A stretch of DNA of 45,749 nt from Opitutales bacterium (GCA_007133065.1 SLNJ01000156.1:1-45749); one strand, 5' to 3'. Positions 10,258-20,286 are shown, numbered from the stretch's first letter. Numbers and translations are program-made. Notes: generated by a model not told the origin, from the letters alone.

Positions 10258-10608
10258 ATGTCAAGGGCATTTGTATCGAAAACACAGAAGAGATCTCCGT
10301 CGGAGGATTTCCTTCGCATGGTGGCGGAACGGTTTCGGGTTCTGGGCGAACCGATGCGGCTACGAATCCTGCACGCACTGATCGACGGCGAGAAGAGCGT
10401 CACCGAGCTGGTGGAGGCGACCGGCGCGACCCAGGCGAACGTCTCACGCCACCTGCAAACCCTCGCCGGCACAGGCATCCTGGGTCGCCGCAAGGAGGGG
10501 CTGCGCGTTTTTTACCGGATTCGGGACCAATCCGTTCTGGACCTCTGCGACCACGTCTGCGGGAGTCTCGACCGCGACCTGCGCGAGCGCACGAAAGCCC
10601 TACGCTGA
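10258..10608 (+). CDS. ArsR-family winged-helix transcriptional repressor
   Basis: This 116-residue DNA-binding regulator has a core reading RFRVLGEPMRLRILHAL, then a helix-turn-helix (VTELVEATGATQANVSRHLQ) and the wing GRRKEGLRVFYRI, as in ArsR/SmtB repressors. Its only cysteines are C97 and C101 in LCDHVC at the C-terminal helix. They could form a metal or redox sensor; the classic ELCVCD metal site is absent. It is divergent from the DUF2892-TolC-adaptor-RND operon, with a palindrome in between, so it most likely represses that operon. Confidence 0.9.
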   Translation: MSRAFVSKTQKRSPSEDFLRMVAERFRVLGEPMRLRILHALIDGEKSVTELVEATGATQANVSRHLQTLAGTGILGRRKEGLRVFYRIRDQSVLDLCDHVCGSLDRDLRERTKALR

Positions 10609-10826
10609 ATCGGCTGGGAAGGAGGGGACGAGCGGAGGCTGGGCCCACCTGCACTTTGAAATCACGGCTTCGGCATTCCGATTTTTCATTGCACCGGCAT
10701 CGCCGCGCCTGTCTCCTCTCTGCAGTTCCCCCGGCCGGAGTTGAGACCGAGTTCCCGGATCGCCTCTCCACTTCGCTCTCGCCACCCCTCCACCACTCCA
10801 TCACTCCACCCCCCCACCAAACCACC

Positions 10827-11708
10827 ATGCCCACCGCTTCATACGATCTCCACCTCCACACCTGCTGGAGCTACGACGCGACAGCCGAACCCGAAGCGCA
10901 CTTTCGCCGCGCCCGGGAGCTGGGCGTGCACACGATTGCGATTACCGAGCACCACAACATCGATTCGTGGGAGGAGGTTGCCGCGGTCGCCGGAGATTAC
11001 CCGGAGGTCCGGGTCGTCCGGGCCGCCGAGCTGACGGTGACGACGTCGGTCGGCAACGTTGATCTCCTCTGCTACGGGCTGCCGGTGGAACCGCCATCCG
11101 CGCTCGCAGCGGTCCTGACCGAATATCACGACTGGCAACGGCGCGCGGGGAGCACGCTTTCGGCCGGTTTGCAGGCGCTCGGCTGCGATTTCAGCGACGA
11201 CGCACGCCGTAAACTGCTCCAGACCTATCGTCCCGAACGCTCCATCGCATTCCAGGGGGTAACGCACGTGAAGAACGGCGTGCTGCGCGGCTATCTGATC
11301 GAACAGGGTTGGGCGGCCGACGAGGACGATTACCACCGCCTCATGAAGCAGGTGCGCGAACAGGTGACCCCGCCCCCCTACCCCGCTGTCGATCGCGTCA
11401 CATCGGCCGTGCACGAGGCCGGCGGGCTGGTTGCCATCGCCCACCCCCCGCAATACTTCCTCAACGACGACCGCGCACGCATGGACCGGCTCCGCGAAGA
11501 GTGCGCGCTCGATGGGATCGAGTGCGCCCACCCGAATGTGGATGCCTCACTCACCTCGCTGTACCGCGAGTACTGCCGCACCCACAGTCTGGTTTCAACA
11601 GCCGGGTCTGACTGCCACGACACAACTCAGCTGGAAGAACGGTTCGCCCAACATGGAGGCCCGGCCGAATGGCTCGACGAGTTCCTCGAGCGGATCATTC
11701 AGAGGTAG
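10827..11708 (+). CDS. PHP-domain metal-dependent phosphoesterase
   Basis: This 293-residue protein has the PHP metal-binding motifs in order: YDLHLHTCWSYDA at the N-terminus, AITEHHN near residue 40, a glutamate in RAAELTV, VAIAHPPQ near 205 and GSDCHD near 265. PHP enzymes hydrolyse phosphoesters using a tri-metal centre; stand-alone members include histidinol-phosphate phosphatase and nucleoside phosphatases. The substrate here is not known. The start is the ATG just before the first motif. The 218 bases between it and the repressor gene hold only C-rich low-complexity sequence. Confidence 0.85.
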   Translation: MPTASYDLHLHTCWSYDATAEPEAHFRRARELGVHTIAITEHHNIDSWEEVAAVAGDYPEVRVVRAAELTVTTSVGNVDLLCYGLPVEPPSALAAVLTEYHDWQRRAGSTLSAGLQALGCDFSDDARRKLLQTYRPERSIAFQGVTHVKNGVLRGYLIEQGWAADEDDYHRLMKQVREQVTPPPYPAVDRVTSAVHEAGGLVAIAHPPQYFLNDDRARMDRLREECALDGIECAHPNVDASLTSLYREYCRTHSLVSTAGSDCHDTTQLEERFAQHGGPAEWLDEFLERIIQR

Positions 11709-11988
11709 GTTGTCGGCGGTTCGACGAGTTCGTGGCGCGACCTGAAACCAGAATGCGTTGTGTGAGAGTATCCTTAGAGCAGCCATACCGATCGACCCTG
11801 AAAAAGCCGGAGATCGAAGCCAGACCGCCCCCTCGACCGGGACGCTCGCAGGAGTACGGGATAGATATCAAAAAGTGCCGAACTCCCGGATCGGCAGGGG
11901 TCAGGGCAGGCGGCTGACCGCTCGTGCAATCGGGTCGACAACATCTGTTCCCGAACCACTGCAGCACCCATCGCCCCCCTTTTCGCTC

Positions 11989-13443
11989 TCACTCTCCCCT
12001 TTCACCCGGCGCCGCCGGTCCGTACGGCGCCAGCCGCAGGATCGGGTAGTGGGCGTTCAACAACGCGTGGTCTTTCGTGTCGCGAAGACGGCCCCATAGC
12101 CGGTCGACCAGATCGCGCAACCGCTCCTGATGCGCGGGGTCATCCGCCAGGTTCTGTAATTCGTAAGGATCCTCGTCGAGGTTGTAGAGCTCGTCGAAGT
12201 CAAAGCCATTGAACACCAGTTTCCACGAGCCCTCCCAGACCACTCGTTGAGTGATACGGTACCGGGTTCCATGATACTCGGCGTAACCGGAAACAAAATC
12301 GTCCGACTGACCGGCCGGATCGCGCAACAAAGCGACAAACGATCGGGAATCGGGATCGCCGAACGGTTTCAGGCCCGCAAGCTCAAGAAGCGTCGGGCAC
12401 AAATCGTGCAAGCCAACCCGCGCTGCGGTCTCCTCTCCCTCCGCGATTCCCGGACCGGCCACCACCATCGGAATCTGGTACACCTCTTCGAACCCGGAGA
12501 CGTTCTTGCAATACAACCCATGGGCGCCGAGCAACTCCCCGTGGTCGCTCGTCAGCACGACGATCGTGTTGTCCAATGCACCGCGCTCCTCCAACAGCCC
12601 GATCAGCCGCCCATATTGCCCATCGATCTCGGTGATCGAGGCGTAGTAACACGCCGCCGCCTCGCGACGCTCGCGATCGGTCATGTCGGCCCAGGTCCGG
12701 CCCGCCTTCCGGTAGAGCCCCGGTCGCCCGTCGAGCGGATCGTGGACGTTTGGCGGGAGCGGAATCGCATCCAAGTCGTACTGCGCAAACGCTTCGGTGC
12801 CGGCGATGAATGGGTCGTGCGGCTCGGTGGTGCTCACGAAACAACACCACGGCGCATCCCCGCCGACCGATTCCTCGAGAAACTCGAGTGCCAGATCGGT
12901 CGTAACGCCCATCCCACGCCGGGCGGCCGGCCGATCGGTCACACCGTAAAGCAGACTCTTCGGATAACCCGGCGGCAGGTTGTTCGTGCGCGACAGCGAG
13001 TATTCCGGTTCGCCGGGCTCTCCCGCCAGGAGACGCTGCCGGTGCTCCCGGAAACGCGCGCTCTCGCCGCCGCCGTCGACCTGCCAACCGAATCGGGCCA
13101 GATCCTCGCTCCGCTCCACGTGCCACTTCCCGAAATACCCTGTCCGGTACCCCCCTTCCGCAAGCCGTTGTGCCCAGTGCGGAAGGTCCGTGCGCAGGTT
13201 GCACTGGTCGTCGTCCGTGCAGTGCGTGACCTCCAGCACCCCGTGGTTGTGCGGCAGCATCCCGGTCATCAGGCTCGCCCGCGCCGGCGAACAGACCGCG
13301 TTCGGCGTGTACGCGTTCGAGATCCGCACCCCGCGCGCCGCCAACCGGTCGAAACACGGCGTCCGACACGGCGAGTCGGGGTCCAGGACCCGTCCCTGCA
13401 TCTGATCGGTCATCAGGAATAGGATATTTGGTCGCTTCGTCAT
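11989..13443 (-). CDS. Type I sulfatase (arylsulfatase family)
   Basis: This 484-residue enzyme of the alkaline-phosphatase-like sulfatase family cleaves sulfate esters. Metal ligands appear in NILFLMTDQM at the N-terminus and in LTSDHGELLGAHG further on. The signature CSPARASLMTG places the cysteine that becomes formylglycine at residue 51. No signal peptide is visible, so it may act in the cytoplasm, for example on small imported sulfated compounds. The ATG at 13443 has AGG eight bases upstream and begins MTKRPNILF, as usual for the family; an upstream ATG in the same frame adds unrelated residues. The needed sulfatase-maturing enzyme is not recognised in the window. Confidence 0.92.
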   Translation of the reverse strand: MTKRPNILFLMTDQMQGRVLDPDSPCRTPCFDRLAARGVRISNAYTPNAVCSPARASLMTGMLPHNHGVLEVTHCTDDDQCNLRTDLPHWAQRLAEGGYRTGYFGKWHVERSEDLARFGWQVDGGGESARFREHRQRLLAGEPGEPEYSLSRTNNLPPGYPKSLLYGVTDRPAARRGMGVTTDLALEFLEESVGGDAPWCCFVSTTEPHDPFIAGTEAFAQYDLDAIPLPPNVHDPLDGRPGLYRKAGRTWADMTDRERREAAACYYASITEIDGQYGRLIGLLEERGALDNTIVVLTSDHGELLGAHGLYCKNVSGFEEVYQIPMVVAGPGIAEGEETAARVGLHDLCPTLLELAGLKPFGDPDSRSFVALLRDPAGQSDDFVSGYAEYHGTRYRITQRVVWEGSWKLVFNGFDFDELYNLDEDPYELQNLADDPAHQERLRDLVDRLWGRLRDTKDHALLNAHYPILRLAPYGPAAPGERGE

Positions 13444-13542
13444 AATTTTACCTGTCCGGCTCACTGCCATCCTCCATCGCCCTGTCACGCCCTCCGCGTT
13501 CCTGCATGTCACACCGTAGGCTCTGCGAAGGCGGATTCACTC

Positions 13543-14571
13543 TCACGTTCCACTCTGACTCGCACGCGCCTCCTGGTAGGCCCTCTCCGTGCGCGCCTCG
13601 TGCAGGTCGTGATCGACCATGACCCGCACCAGTTCCTTGAACGGGGTCCGGGACTCCCAACCGATCTCGCGTTTTGCCTTCGACGCATCGCCGAGCAGCA
13701 GGTCGACCTCGGCCGGCCGCTCATAGCGCGTATCGTGCCGCACGTACTCCTCCCAATCGAGATCCAGGCATCCGAACGCCGCCTCGCAGAACTCGCGCAC
13801 CGAGTGCGTTTCACCGGTGGCGATCACGTAGTCGTCCGGCCGATCCTGCTGTAACATCAACCACATCGCCTCGACATACTCCGGGGCATATCCCCAGTCC
13901 CGTTTCGCATCCAGGTTGCCCAGGTAGAGATGCTCCTGCAGACCCACCTTAATCCGGGCCGCCGCCCGCGAGATTTTTCGGGTTACGAACGTTTCGCCCC
14001 GGCGCGGCGATTCATGGTTGAACAGGATTCCGTTGCTCGCGAACAGGTCGTACGACTCGCGGAAGTTAACGGTCAGCCAATACGAAAAAACCTTCGCGCA
14101 ACCGTACGGGGAGCGCGGCCAGAACGGAGTCGTCTCGGACTGCGGGACCTCCTGCACTTTCCCGAACATCTCCGAGGAACTCGCCTGGTAGAACCGGACC
14201 TTGCCGAGCAGGCCGGCCTCCCGGATCGCTTCGAGTATCCGGACCGTCGCCAGGCCGGTGACGTCGCCGGTGTACTCCGGGATGTCAAACGATACCCGGA
14301 CGTGGCTCTGCGCCCCGAGATGGTACACCTCCTGCGGCTTGAGCTCGTACAGCAATTTCACCATCTGCACCGAGTCCGCCAGGTCCCCATAGTGCAGGAA
14401 AAGCTTTTTCCCGTGCACGTGCGGGTCTTCGTACAGGTGGTCGATCCGCTTCGTGTTGAACGTCGACGCCCGCCGGATCACCCCGTGAACCTCATACCCC
14501 TTCTCCAGCAAGAATTCCGCAAGATAAGACCCGTCCTGCCCAGTGATCCCCGTTATCAAAGCACGTTTCAT
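13543..14571 (-). CDS. gmd: GDP-mannose 4,6-dehydratase
   Basis: This 342-residue enzyme performs the first step from GDP-mannose to GDP-L-fucose and related deoxysugars. The nucleotide-binding motif is [16 protein letters not shown], the active-site region is [12 protein letters not shown], and the catalytic Tyr/Lys pair is in [12 protein letters not shown]. It matches the family length and is easily recognised. I start at the ATG encoding MKRALITG. Its product is the substrate of the fcl enzyme at 119-1090, which is separated by 12 kb and several unrelated genes. Confidence 0.95.
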   Translation of the reverse strand: MKRALITGITGQDGSYLAEFLLEKGYEVHGVIRRASTFNTKRIDHLYEDPHVHGKKLFLHYGDLADSVQMVKLLYELKPQEVYHLGAQSHVRVSFDIPEYTGDVTGLATVRILEAIREAGLLGKVRFYQASSSEMFGKVQEVPQSETTPFWPRSPYGCAKVFSYWLTVNFRESYDLFASNGILFNHESPRRGETFVTRKISRAAARIKVGLQEHLYLGNLDAKRDWGYAPEYVEAMWLMLQQDRPDDYVIATGETHSVREFCEAAFGCLDLDWEEYVRHDTRYERPAEVDLLLGDASKAKREIGWESRTPFKELVRVMVDHDLHEARTERAYQEARASQSGT

Positions 14572-14770
14572 TCCGGTCACCTAAGAACCACAGCGTATTG
14601 AGCGCAAGCCGATTCCAATTTGAGGATACCCGGCGGGGGGCACGCCCCTTCCGAATCACCAGTTCGGAACTCGCGGAGGCGGGGTGCCCTCGCCCCGCGG
14701 GCTTCACCCTGCTGCTCCGATCTCGCCGTCACGGCGCGTGGGGACACGCGCCCTCACCGTCGCAGCGACT

Positions 14771-16699
14771 CTACGACTGCATGCCCGGACCCCGGGGCGC
14801 GATCCTGCGAACGCGCCTTCCGAGAACCCGGATACAGTCGGACAGATCGAAGTGCTTCAGGACCCCGGGCGGGACGTTCGCCGCCGGCCACTCGACAAAC
14901 GGGGTCCGGGTCCACGTACGAAAACATTCCGGTGCATGTTTCAACGTCACAGACCGGGTACCAGAATCAATAATACCCGAAAACAGAGCCAACAACGCCC
15001 CCTGCCCGCGCCCGGCCAGATGAATCCGCTTCGCCCCGCGGGCGCGCAGGAGGTCGATGACGCAGAGCGCATCGTACACCCGGCGGCCCAGATAGCTCTC
15101 CCCGAGCATCAGGCTGAATCCGTGGTACATGTAGTCCATCCCGTAGTTGTGGAAGAATTGGTCCGGGCGGTCCGGAGCGGATTCCCCGAGCCCGCGCACG
15201 TCGAGCGCGTATACCGGTGGATTGCGACGGCGCGCGAGCGGCTCCGAGGCCAGATCAACCTCCGCCGAGACATGCGGCAGGTAGAGCGTCAGCTCTGCCT
15301 CGGGCTCCAGGACAAACCGTTGTTCCTCGGTGTACGCCCGGTGGCGCAGGAACGCCAGAATGCCCGGTTCGGTCTCCACCGCAAACCGCGCGTGGACCTC
15401 CTTTCCCCCGCCGGCATTCCGCAGGACCCGGTAGTGCGGCACACCGCGCCGGGGTGGCACCTTCAACAGCCGCGACAGGCGTTTCGCGAGGTCCGCCTTC
15501 CCCCGGACCGGCGGCCGGCGCTCTTCCAGCCGCTCCGCCCGTTCGTCGATCAGCTCAAAAACCGGGCGCGCCCCCGCCGGGATCACTTCGCCCTTGGGAG
15601 TTGCCCAAAGCTGCCCGGCCAGGAGCGGCGTCGAGGCAACCTTCTTCTTTCCTCCCGATACACCGGCCTGCTTCCGGAAGAACGTCACCATCGCCGCCCG
15701 CCCGTCCGGGTGATACCCGTGGTTGTTCTTGCCGAGAAAATGCGCCACGCGCTCTTCGGCCCCGAGGAGCCGGTAGATGCGGCGGACTTCCTCATACGTT
15801 TCCTCCAGCCCCCGGTGGTCGAAATAACAGTAACGCTGGCCGATCAGGATCGCCGGCTGCGGCGCACGGGCGATTACAAAGTCACCCATCTCCAGTCCCA
15901 TCCCGAGAATTCCGTGCGGATACTGCTCGGCGTCCTGCGGCAACTCGTTCTCGAAGTTTGCGCGGTAGGTGGTCAGAAAACAACTCGGCGCGGCCATCGT
16001 GAAGCGGTCCTCCAGCGCCCACAACCACGTCGAGAGGGTGCCGCCCCCGGAGTTCCCAGTCACACCGACACGCGAGGCATCCACCTCCTCCCGGGTGAGC
16101 AGGTAGTCGAGCGCGCGAATGCCGTCCCATGCCCGCCACATCGCAAACGACTCGCCCAACAGCTCGAGCTGCTTGCCCATGTTGTTGTGCGCCGGGACCG
16201 GTCCCCGCCGGGCGGTGGCATCCCTGGACAGCCCGTAATATTGATCGCGCTCCCCCTGGTTGAACGGGTCGTATATCAACGCAACAAATCCGCCGGCCAC
16301 CAGTTCGCGGCAGAAGGCCTGGTAGTTGGCAGCCGCCTTCCCCTCGGCACTGTGGCCGCACGCGCCAACCACGCCCGGCAACGGCCGGCGCGCCCGTTCC
16401 GGCAGGTAAAGATTCGCCGTAACCAAACAGCCGGGACGGCTCTCGAAAATGACCTTCTCAATGCGCAGCCCCGGCTCCTCCACGACCCCCGTGACGCGCG
16501 CGTTGAGCGGTGTCTTCGCCGGCCTGACCCCGAAAGCGCGGCGGATCTTCCGCCGGACGGCGTCACGGTAGGCCTCCGCCCCCTTGCGGGTTCGCACCGC
16601 CGCCAACCGCGCTTTGCGCTCGCGGTCCAGTTCCTCCAATCGACCCAGCATGTGCTCCCCCACCATCCGGGCCCGGTCATTTTCAAATACCGCATCCAT
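14771..16699 (-). CDS. Large alpha/beta hydrolase, acetyl-xylan-esterase-like
   Basis: This 642-residue protein has an alpha/beta-hydrolase domain. The nucleophile motif is GVTGNSGGGT near residue 220 and a likely catalytic histidine lies in GKNNHGYHPDG near residue 325. Phrases such as RPLPGVVGACGHS and ALIYDPFNQGER occur in acetyl-xylan or carbohydrate esterase-like proteins that are abundant in PVC bacteria. The second half repeats a weaker hydrolase-like pattern ending in HLAGRGQGALLAL, where an arginine precedes and a glutamine replaces the nucleophile serine. That domain is probably inactive. No signal peptide is seen. It lies 110 bases downstream of the CotH gene on the same strand. 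Confidence 0.8.
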   Translation of the reverse strand: MDAVFENDRARMVGEHMLGRLEELDRERKARLAAVRTRKGAEAYRDAVRRKIRRAFGVRPAKTPLNARVTGVVEEPGLRIEKVIFESRPGCLVTANLYLPERARRPLPGVVGACGHSAEGKAAANYQAFCRELVAGGFVALIYDPFNQGERDQYYGLSRDATARRGPVPAHNNMGKQLELLGESFAMWRAWDGIRALDYLLTREEVDASRVGVTGNSGGGTLSTWLWALEDRFTMAAPSCFLTTYRANFENELPQDAEQYPHGILGMGLEMGDFVIARAPQPAILIGQRYCYFDHRGLEETYEEVRRIYRLLGAEERVAHFLGKNNHGYHPDGRAAMVTFFRKQAGVSGGKKKVASTPLLAGQLWATPKGEVIPAGARPVFELIDERAERLEERRPPVRGKADLAKRLSRLLKVPPRRGVPHYRVLRNAGGGKEVHARFAVETEPGILAFLRHRAYTEEQRFVLEPEAELTLYLPHVSAEVDLASEPLARRRNPPVYALDVRGLGESAPDRPDQFFHNYGMDYMYHGFSLMLGESYLGRRVYDALCVIDLLRARGAKRIHLAGRGQGALLALFSGIIDSGTRSVTLKHAPECFRTWTRTPFVEWPAANVPPGVLKHFDLSDCIRVLGRRVRRIAPRGPGMQS

Positions 16700-16809
16700 A
16701 TCCCCATCCTATCCCACACAATACACCCGTGCCAAGCCTACAACGCATGCCGCGTCGGACAACGGCGCTCACTCCGACCCGAACGCACGCCATGCACCAC
16801 GCGAAAACC

Positions 16810-19800
16810 TCACGGGGCCGGATCGACCCAGTCACCGGCGGCGTCGCCGGTCAACACCAGGAACGACGGATAGTGTGCGCGCCCTGTCCATACCCACGCC
16901 TCGTCCGTGTAGGACCAGAAGTAATACGACTCCTCCGAATCGCCGATCACGTAAATCCACGTGTCCAACCCGAACGCAAACACGAATGGGTAGTGCGTAT
17001 CGTAGAAATATCCCATGGAATTCCACCTCCAGCCGTGACCCAAATCGAGCGTGCCGTCGGAACCGCGAAAGATCGATCCGCTCCAGACCTCGACGCCGGC
17101 AACCGTCACGTTGTCGAAGCGGTTATTCCCGGCCGATCCACCCCCGCCCTCTGCAAAGGTGATCCGAACCGCGAACGCCGGGTTGTCGTCGACCGCCTCC
17201 TCCGATGAAAAATCGAACGTCCTGAGCCGCGGCGGGCGATCGTAGACCGGATAGGCGGTAACTTCGGTCCACACAATCCCGTCGGTTGTATAGGCGAGCG
17301 TCTGCAGTCCCGCCCCCTGCCCGGATCGGCGCGTCTCGTACGCCAGCTCGATCCGCTCGTACCCGACGGTCGGGATATCCAGGGTAACCGTGGACCCGAT
17401 CGGATTGTTGATGCGCAGGTGCCGCGTGGGAAAGTCGCCGCCGGTGTTCGACAATGCGGCCGTTTCGGGGCCGGGATTGATCGTGAGTGCACCTCCACCG
17501 ATCGTGGCGGACGGAGCCAGCGGGTCCCCGGCATCCTCAAAATCCCACTGATGCAACACGAGGGATCGCTCCGCCGCGGGAATCGGTTCGAATACGGCCT
17601 CCACGGTCGTGTCCTCCGTCAGCGTCAGCTCCATGCGCGCCTCGACAGAGTGATATGCGGGCGTCCCGTCCTCCGGAACGCGCGTCCGCGTCCCGTGAAC
17701 AAGCCAACCGGAGAGCCGGTAGCCCTCACCGGGCACGGCCTCCAGCTCCACCGGCACGCCGTCGAAGTAGGCGCCCTTCCACGGGTACGGCTGCGACCGG
17801 ATTCCCGGGGTCTCCCCATGGACGTCGATCGTGTTCACCCGCACGTGACCGTGTTCGGGATCGGAAACCCGAACGGTGAGCGTTCGTTCGTCCGGGATTC
17901 CGAAGTACGAGCGGATATGCTCGCGCTGCCGCGCCGGGTGCTGCCGGCTCCAGTCAACGAGCTCCTGCCGGACCGCCTCCGTGAACGGCCGGTGCGGATT
18001 GGAGAGCCCGACGCGATACCAGCGGCTCCGCAGCTCCTCCCAATACGGGATGACCTCTTCGTAGGAGGAAGCGATGATCGCGTCGAACCGGTCGGTGCGC
18101 AGGTGCGCGTTGAGCAGGTCCGCGAACCGGTTGATGAAGGCGTGCCGGAACGATTCGTTCTCAAGGAGGCTCTGAAAGACCTCGGACCCAAACGGCCGGG
18201 GGTGCGTGCCGGTCGCGAGGCGGCGAAGGTAGTTGCCCGAGCGCAGGGTGGAGTCGAAATCCTTGACCAGCACCCGCCACCGGCCGTCGCCGATGTGATC
18301 GTCTTCAGCCTCCCGCGCCCGCCAGTAGACGAACTCGGGCGCGTAGTGGTCGTCTCCCGCAAAGATCTTCACGACCAGGTGGTCGATGAACGAATCGATG
18401 CACAACCGCTCCCGTGCCTCCGCGTAACGAGCGTCGTCGGACATATCGCTCTCAACCACGAACTCCCGCATCTCGTGGAACAGCTCGAGATCCGAAGGGA
18501 TGCCGGCGCTCACGTTGTAGATGCGGTCGCCGAACCGCAGCGACATGTCCGGCTCCTCCTCGTGCCGGTAGCGGAGGTTGATGATGGCCACGTTCTCCGG
18601 ATCGAGGTCGTAGTGATGCGCCAGGTGATGTTTGTCGAATCGATCCCGCACATAGGAGAGCCCCCAGTACTCGCCGTTGATGAACTGGATCGCGGGCTGC
18701 AACCGGCCCATCACGCCCTCGTACACGGGTTGGAACAGCCGGGTGAAGACGACGTCGTTCATGTTCGGTGTCCGGAGCACGAGGCGCCGGAACCGGCTGT
18801 TCATCGGCCGTACCGCGTGGGGAACCGGATCGGCGAAAAAGCGATAATGGATCGTGTCGTCGCCGTACCGGTTCCGCGCGTACAGCCGCAGGCTCTTGAA
18901 CGGGAGTTGGCGCGAGCAATTTCCCTGGATTCGCACGCCGACCCCCTGGTCGATCGCAACCGTGCCGGAGTCGAAGTACTGGAAGTGAGCGGCCCGCTCG
19001 GCCTCGATGCCGCGGCGGTTGTAATTCCCCCAGCTGCAGATGCGCCCCCCGCTGCCGGAAAGATAATCCACACCGGAAACGTAGATGCCGTCGTGGAAGT
19101 CGAAGAGGCGGTCCGGGCTCAGGCTCAGCGAGACAATCGGGAGCGAGTAATCGAATGCGCCGGTATCGGAGACAAAGAAGGTCGCGGTCGTAATCTCGCC
19201 CTGTGCCCCGTCGCGGTAAGCCCGCGCACGGATCACCGTCGCCTTCTTGACCGGGGAACGGGGAATGTAGATCGGATTGGAATCGGCCGTCGTGGCGATG
19301 CGGGAGATGCGGTTCGCCTCGCCGCTCCGGTCCTCGACCGGGATCGGATCCCCATAGACGTGGGTCCGGTAGGTGCGCGACTGCAGCGCGCCGTTCGGGT
19401 ACGATTCCATCGTCTCATACGACACGCCATCCAGGCTGTCGACTTCCGGATCCGATCCATCCAGCGTGTACAAAATCGTCACCTCCGGATCGGAATGGGA
19501 GAGCACGACGTCCAACGGCTGGGCATAGAATCCGGGCTGATGCGAGATCCGGACGGGCTCGATCGGCGCCGTGAACGGCTGCGTCGCGTTCGCCGCCCCC
19601 GGCGTCGGCTCATAGAAGAACGCCCACGCAGCGGGATCGTCCCGCGTGCGCCCGTACGAGACATCGCGCGGCACCGCCACCGGACCAATCGCGTCAACCA
19701 CCCGGCCCGCCGGGTCCGCGAGCAGGAGTCGTTCGCCCTCCCCGGCGATGCGGAAATTGGTGTGGGGATTTTCGGATCCCCCGCCCGCCGGATCCGCCCG

Positions 19801-20109
19801 GTCCTTGCCCGAAGCCCAGACCAGCAGATATTCATCCGGCCCGATCACCGCGCCATCCGGAAACCGCCACTGCATCGGATCCGCGAGATCATCGGAAAGC
19901 GCCCAGCCACTCAAGTCCACGGCACCGCTCCCGGCATTGAACAACTCAATCCAATCCTCGAAATCGCCGTCCTCGTCCGCGATCGTCGACCCATTGGAGG
20001 CCATGAACTCGTTGATGCGCACCCCCTCCGTGCCCGCACCGCCAAGCAGGGTTGTTTGCAGTACGAGAAGGATTGGGAACCGCGTCCACCATTTCAGGAT
20101 CCAGTTCAT
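16810..20109 (-). CDS. Secreted lamin-tail/CotH multidomain protein with aromatic C-terminal module
   Basis: This 1,099-residue exported protein begins with a signal peptide (MNWILKWWTRFPILLVLQ). A lamin-tail domain follows (VRINEFMASNGSTIADEDGD, about residues 28-140), then a chitobiase C-terminal-like repeat (ILYTLDGSDPEVDS near 215). A CotH domain runs about residues 370-700 (SRQLPFKSLRLYAR, FINGEYWGLSYVRDRFDKHH, VLVKDFDSTLR). After it come an InlB-type repeat near 750-830 and a jelly-roll-like region. The last 65 residues are rich in Trp, Tyr and Phe (HYPFVFAFGLDTWIYVIG). CotH domains are atypical protein kinases in spore coats and cellulosome-like proteins. The start at 20109 is fixed by the signal peptide. 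Confidence 0.88.
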   Translation of the reverse strand: MNWILKWWTRFPILLVLQTTLLGGAGTEGVRINEFMASNGSTIADEDGDFEDWIELFNAGSGAVDLSGWALSDDLADPMQWRFPDGAVIGPDEYLLVWASGKDRADPAGGGSENPHTNFRIAGEGERLLLADPAGRVVDAIGPVAVPRDVSYGRTRDDPAAWAFFYEPTPGAANATQPFTAPIEPVRISHQPGFYAQPLDVVLSHSDPEVTILYTLDGSDPEVDSLDGVSYETMESYPNGALQSRTYRTHVYGDPIPVEDRSGEANRISRIATTADSNPIYIPRSPVKKATVIRARAYRDGAQGEITTATFFVSDTGAFDYSLPIVSLSLSPDRLFDFHDGIYVSGVDYLSGSGGRICSWGNYNRRGIEAERAAHFQYFDSGTVAIDQGVGVRIQGNCSRQLPFKSLRLYARNRYGDDTIHYRFFADPVPHAVRPMNSRFRRLVLRTPNMNDVVFTRLFQPVYEGVMGRLQPAIQFINGEYWGLSYVRDRFDKHHLAHHYDLDPENVAIINLRYRHEEEPDMSLRFGDRIYNVSAGIPSDLELFHEMREFVVESDMSDDARYAEARERLCIDSFIDHLVVKIFAGDDHYAPEFVYWRAREAEDDHIGDGRWRVLVKDFDSTLRSGNYLRRLATGTHPRPFGSEVFQSLLENESFRHAFINRFADLLNAHLRTDRFDAIIASSYEEVIPYWEELRSRWYRVGLSNPHRPFTEAVRQELVDWSRQHPARQREHIRSYFGIPDERTLTVRVSDPEHGHVRVNTIDVHGETPGIRSQPYPWKGAYFDGVPVELEAVPGEGYRLSGWLVHGTRTRVPEDGTPAYHSVEARMELTLTEDTTVEAVFEPIPAAERSLVLHQWDFEDAGDPLAPSATIGGGALTINPGPETAALSNTGGDFPTRHLRINNPIGSTVTLDIPTVGYERIELAYETRRSGQGAGLQTLAYTTDGIVWTEVTAYPVYDRPPRLRTFDFSSEEAVDDNPAFAVRITFAEGGGGSAGNNRFDNVTVAGVEVWSGSIFRGSDGTLDLGHGWRWNSMGYFYDTHYPFVFAFGLDTWIYVIGDSEESYYFWSYTDEAWVWTGRAHYPSFLVLTGDAAGDWVDPAP

Positions 20110-20255
20110 GGTCGGGGTATCATGAAAGCGGTGCCACAATCGGGGGAGAGCACCGTCGCAAGCGCGAATTCTCCCCACCCCCACCCCTTCCTGTCAATTC
20201 CCAAGCATCAACCGGTGTTACTTCCACGTCACACGGGTGCGAATATCTGAGACTT

Positions 20256-20286
20256 GACCGGAGCCCGGTCAATGTACATTTGTTCA
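20256..20286. promoter_or_regulatory. Inverted repeat and SOS-box-like motif before the radical SAM gene
   Basis: GACCGG-AGC-CCGGTC (20256-20270) is a perfect 6+6 inverted repeat. Directly after it, TGTACATTTGTTCA (20273-20286) differs by one base from the Gram-positive type LexA box core GAAC-N4-GTTC. Both lie just before the likely ATG at 20290. Relatives of the downstream protein include spore photoproduct lyase, a DNA repair enzyme, so SOS control is conceivable. The match is too short to be trusted alone. Confidence 0.25.

Noticed and set aside
14684-16873. 729-codon plus-strand frame antisense to the hydrolase gene
   Set aside because: It lacks any motif, starts in a non-coding stretch and mirrors the codon structure of the hydrolase.
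17419-20250. 943-codon open frame on the plus strand, antisense to the CotH gene
   Set aside because: The minus strand carries clear domains and a signal peptide. The plus frame is rich in Arg, Val and Pro with no recognisable motif, as expected of an antisense shadow in GC-rich DNA.
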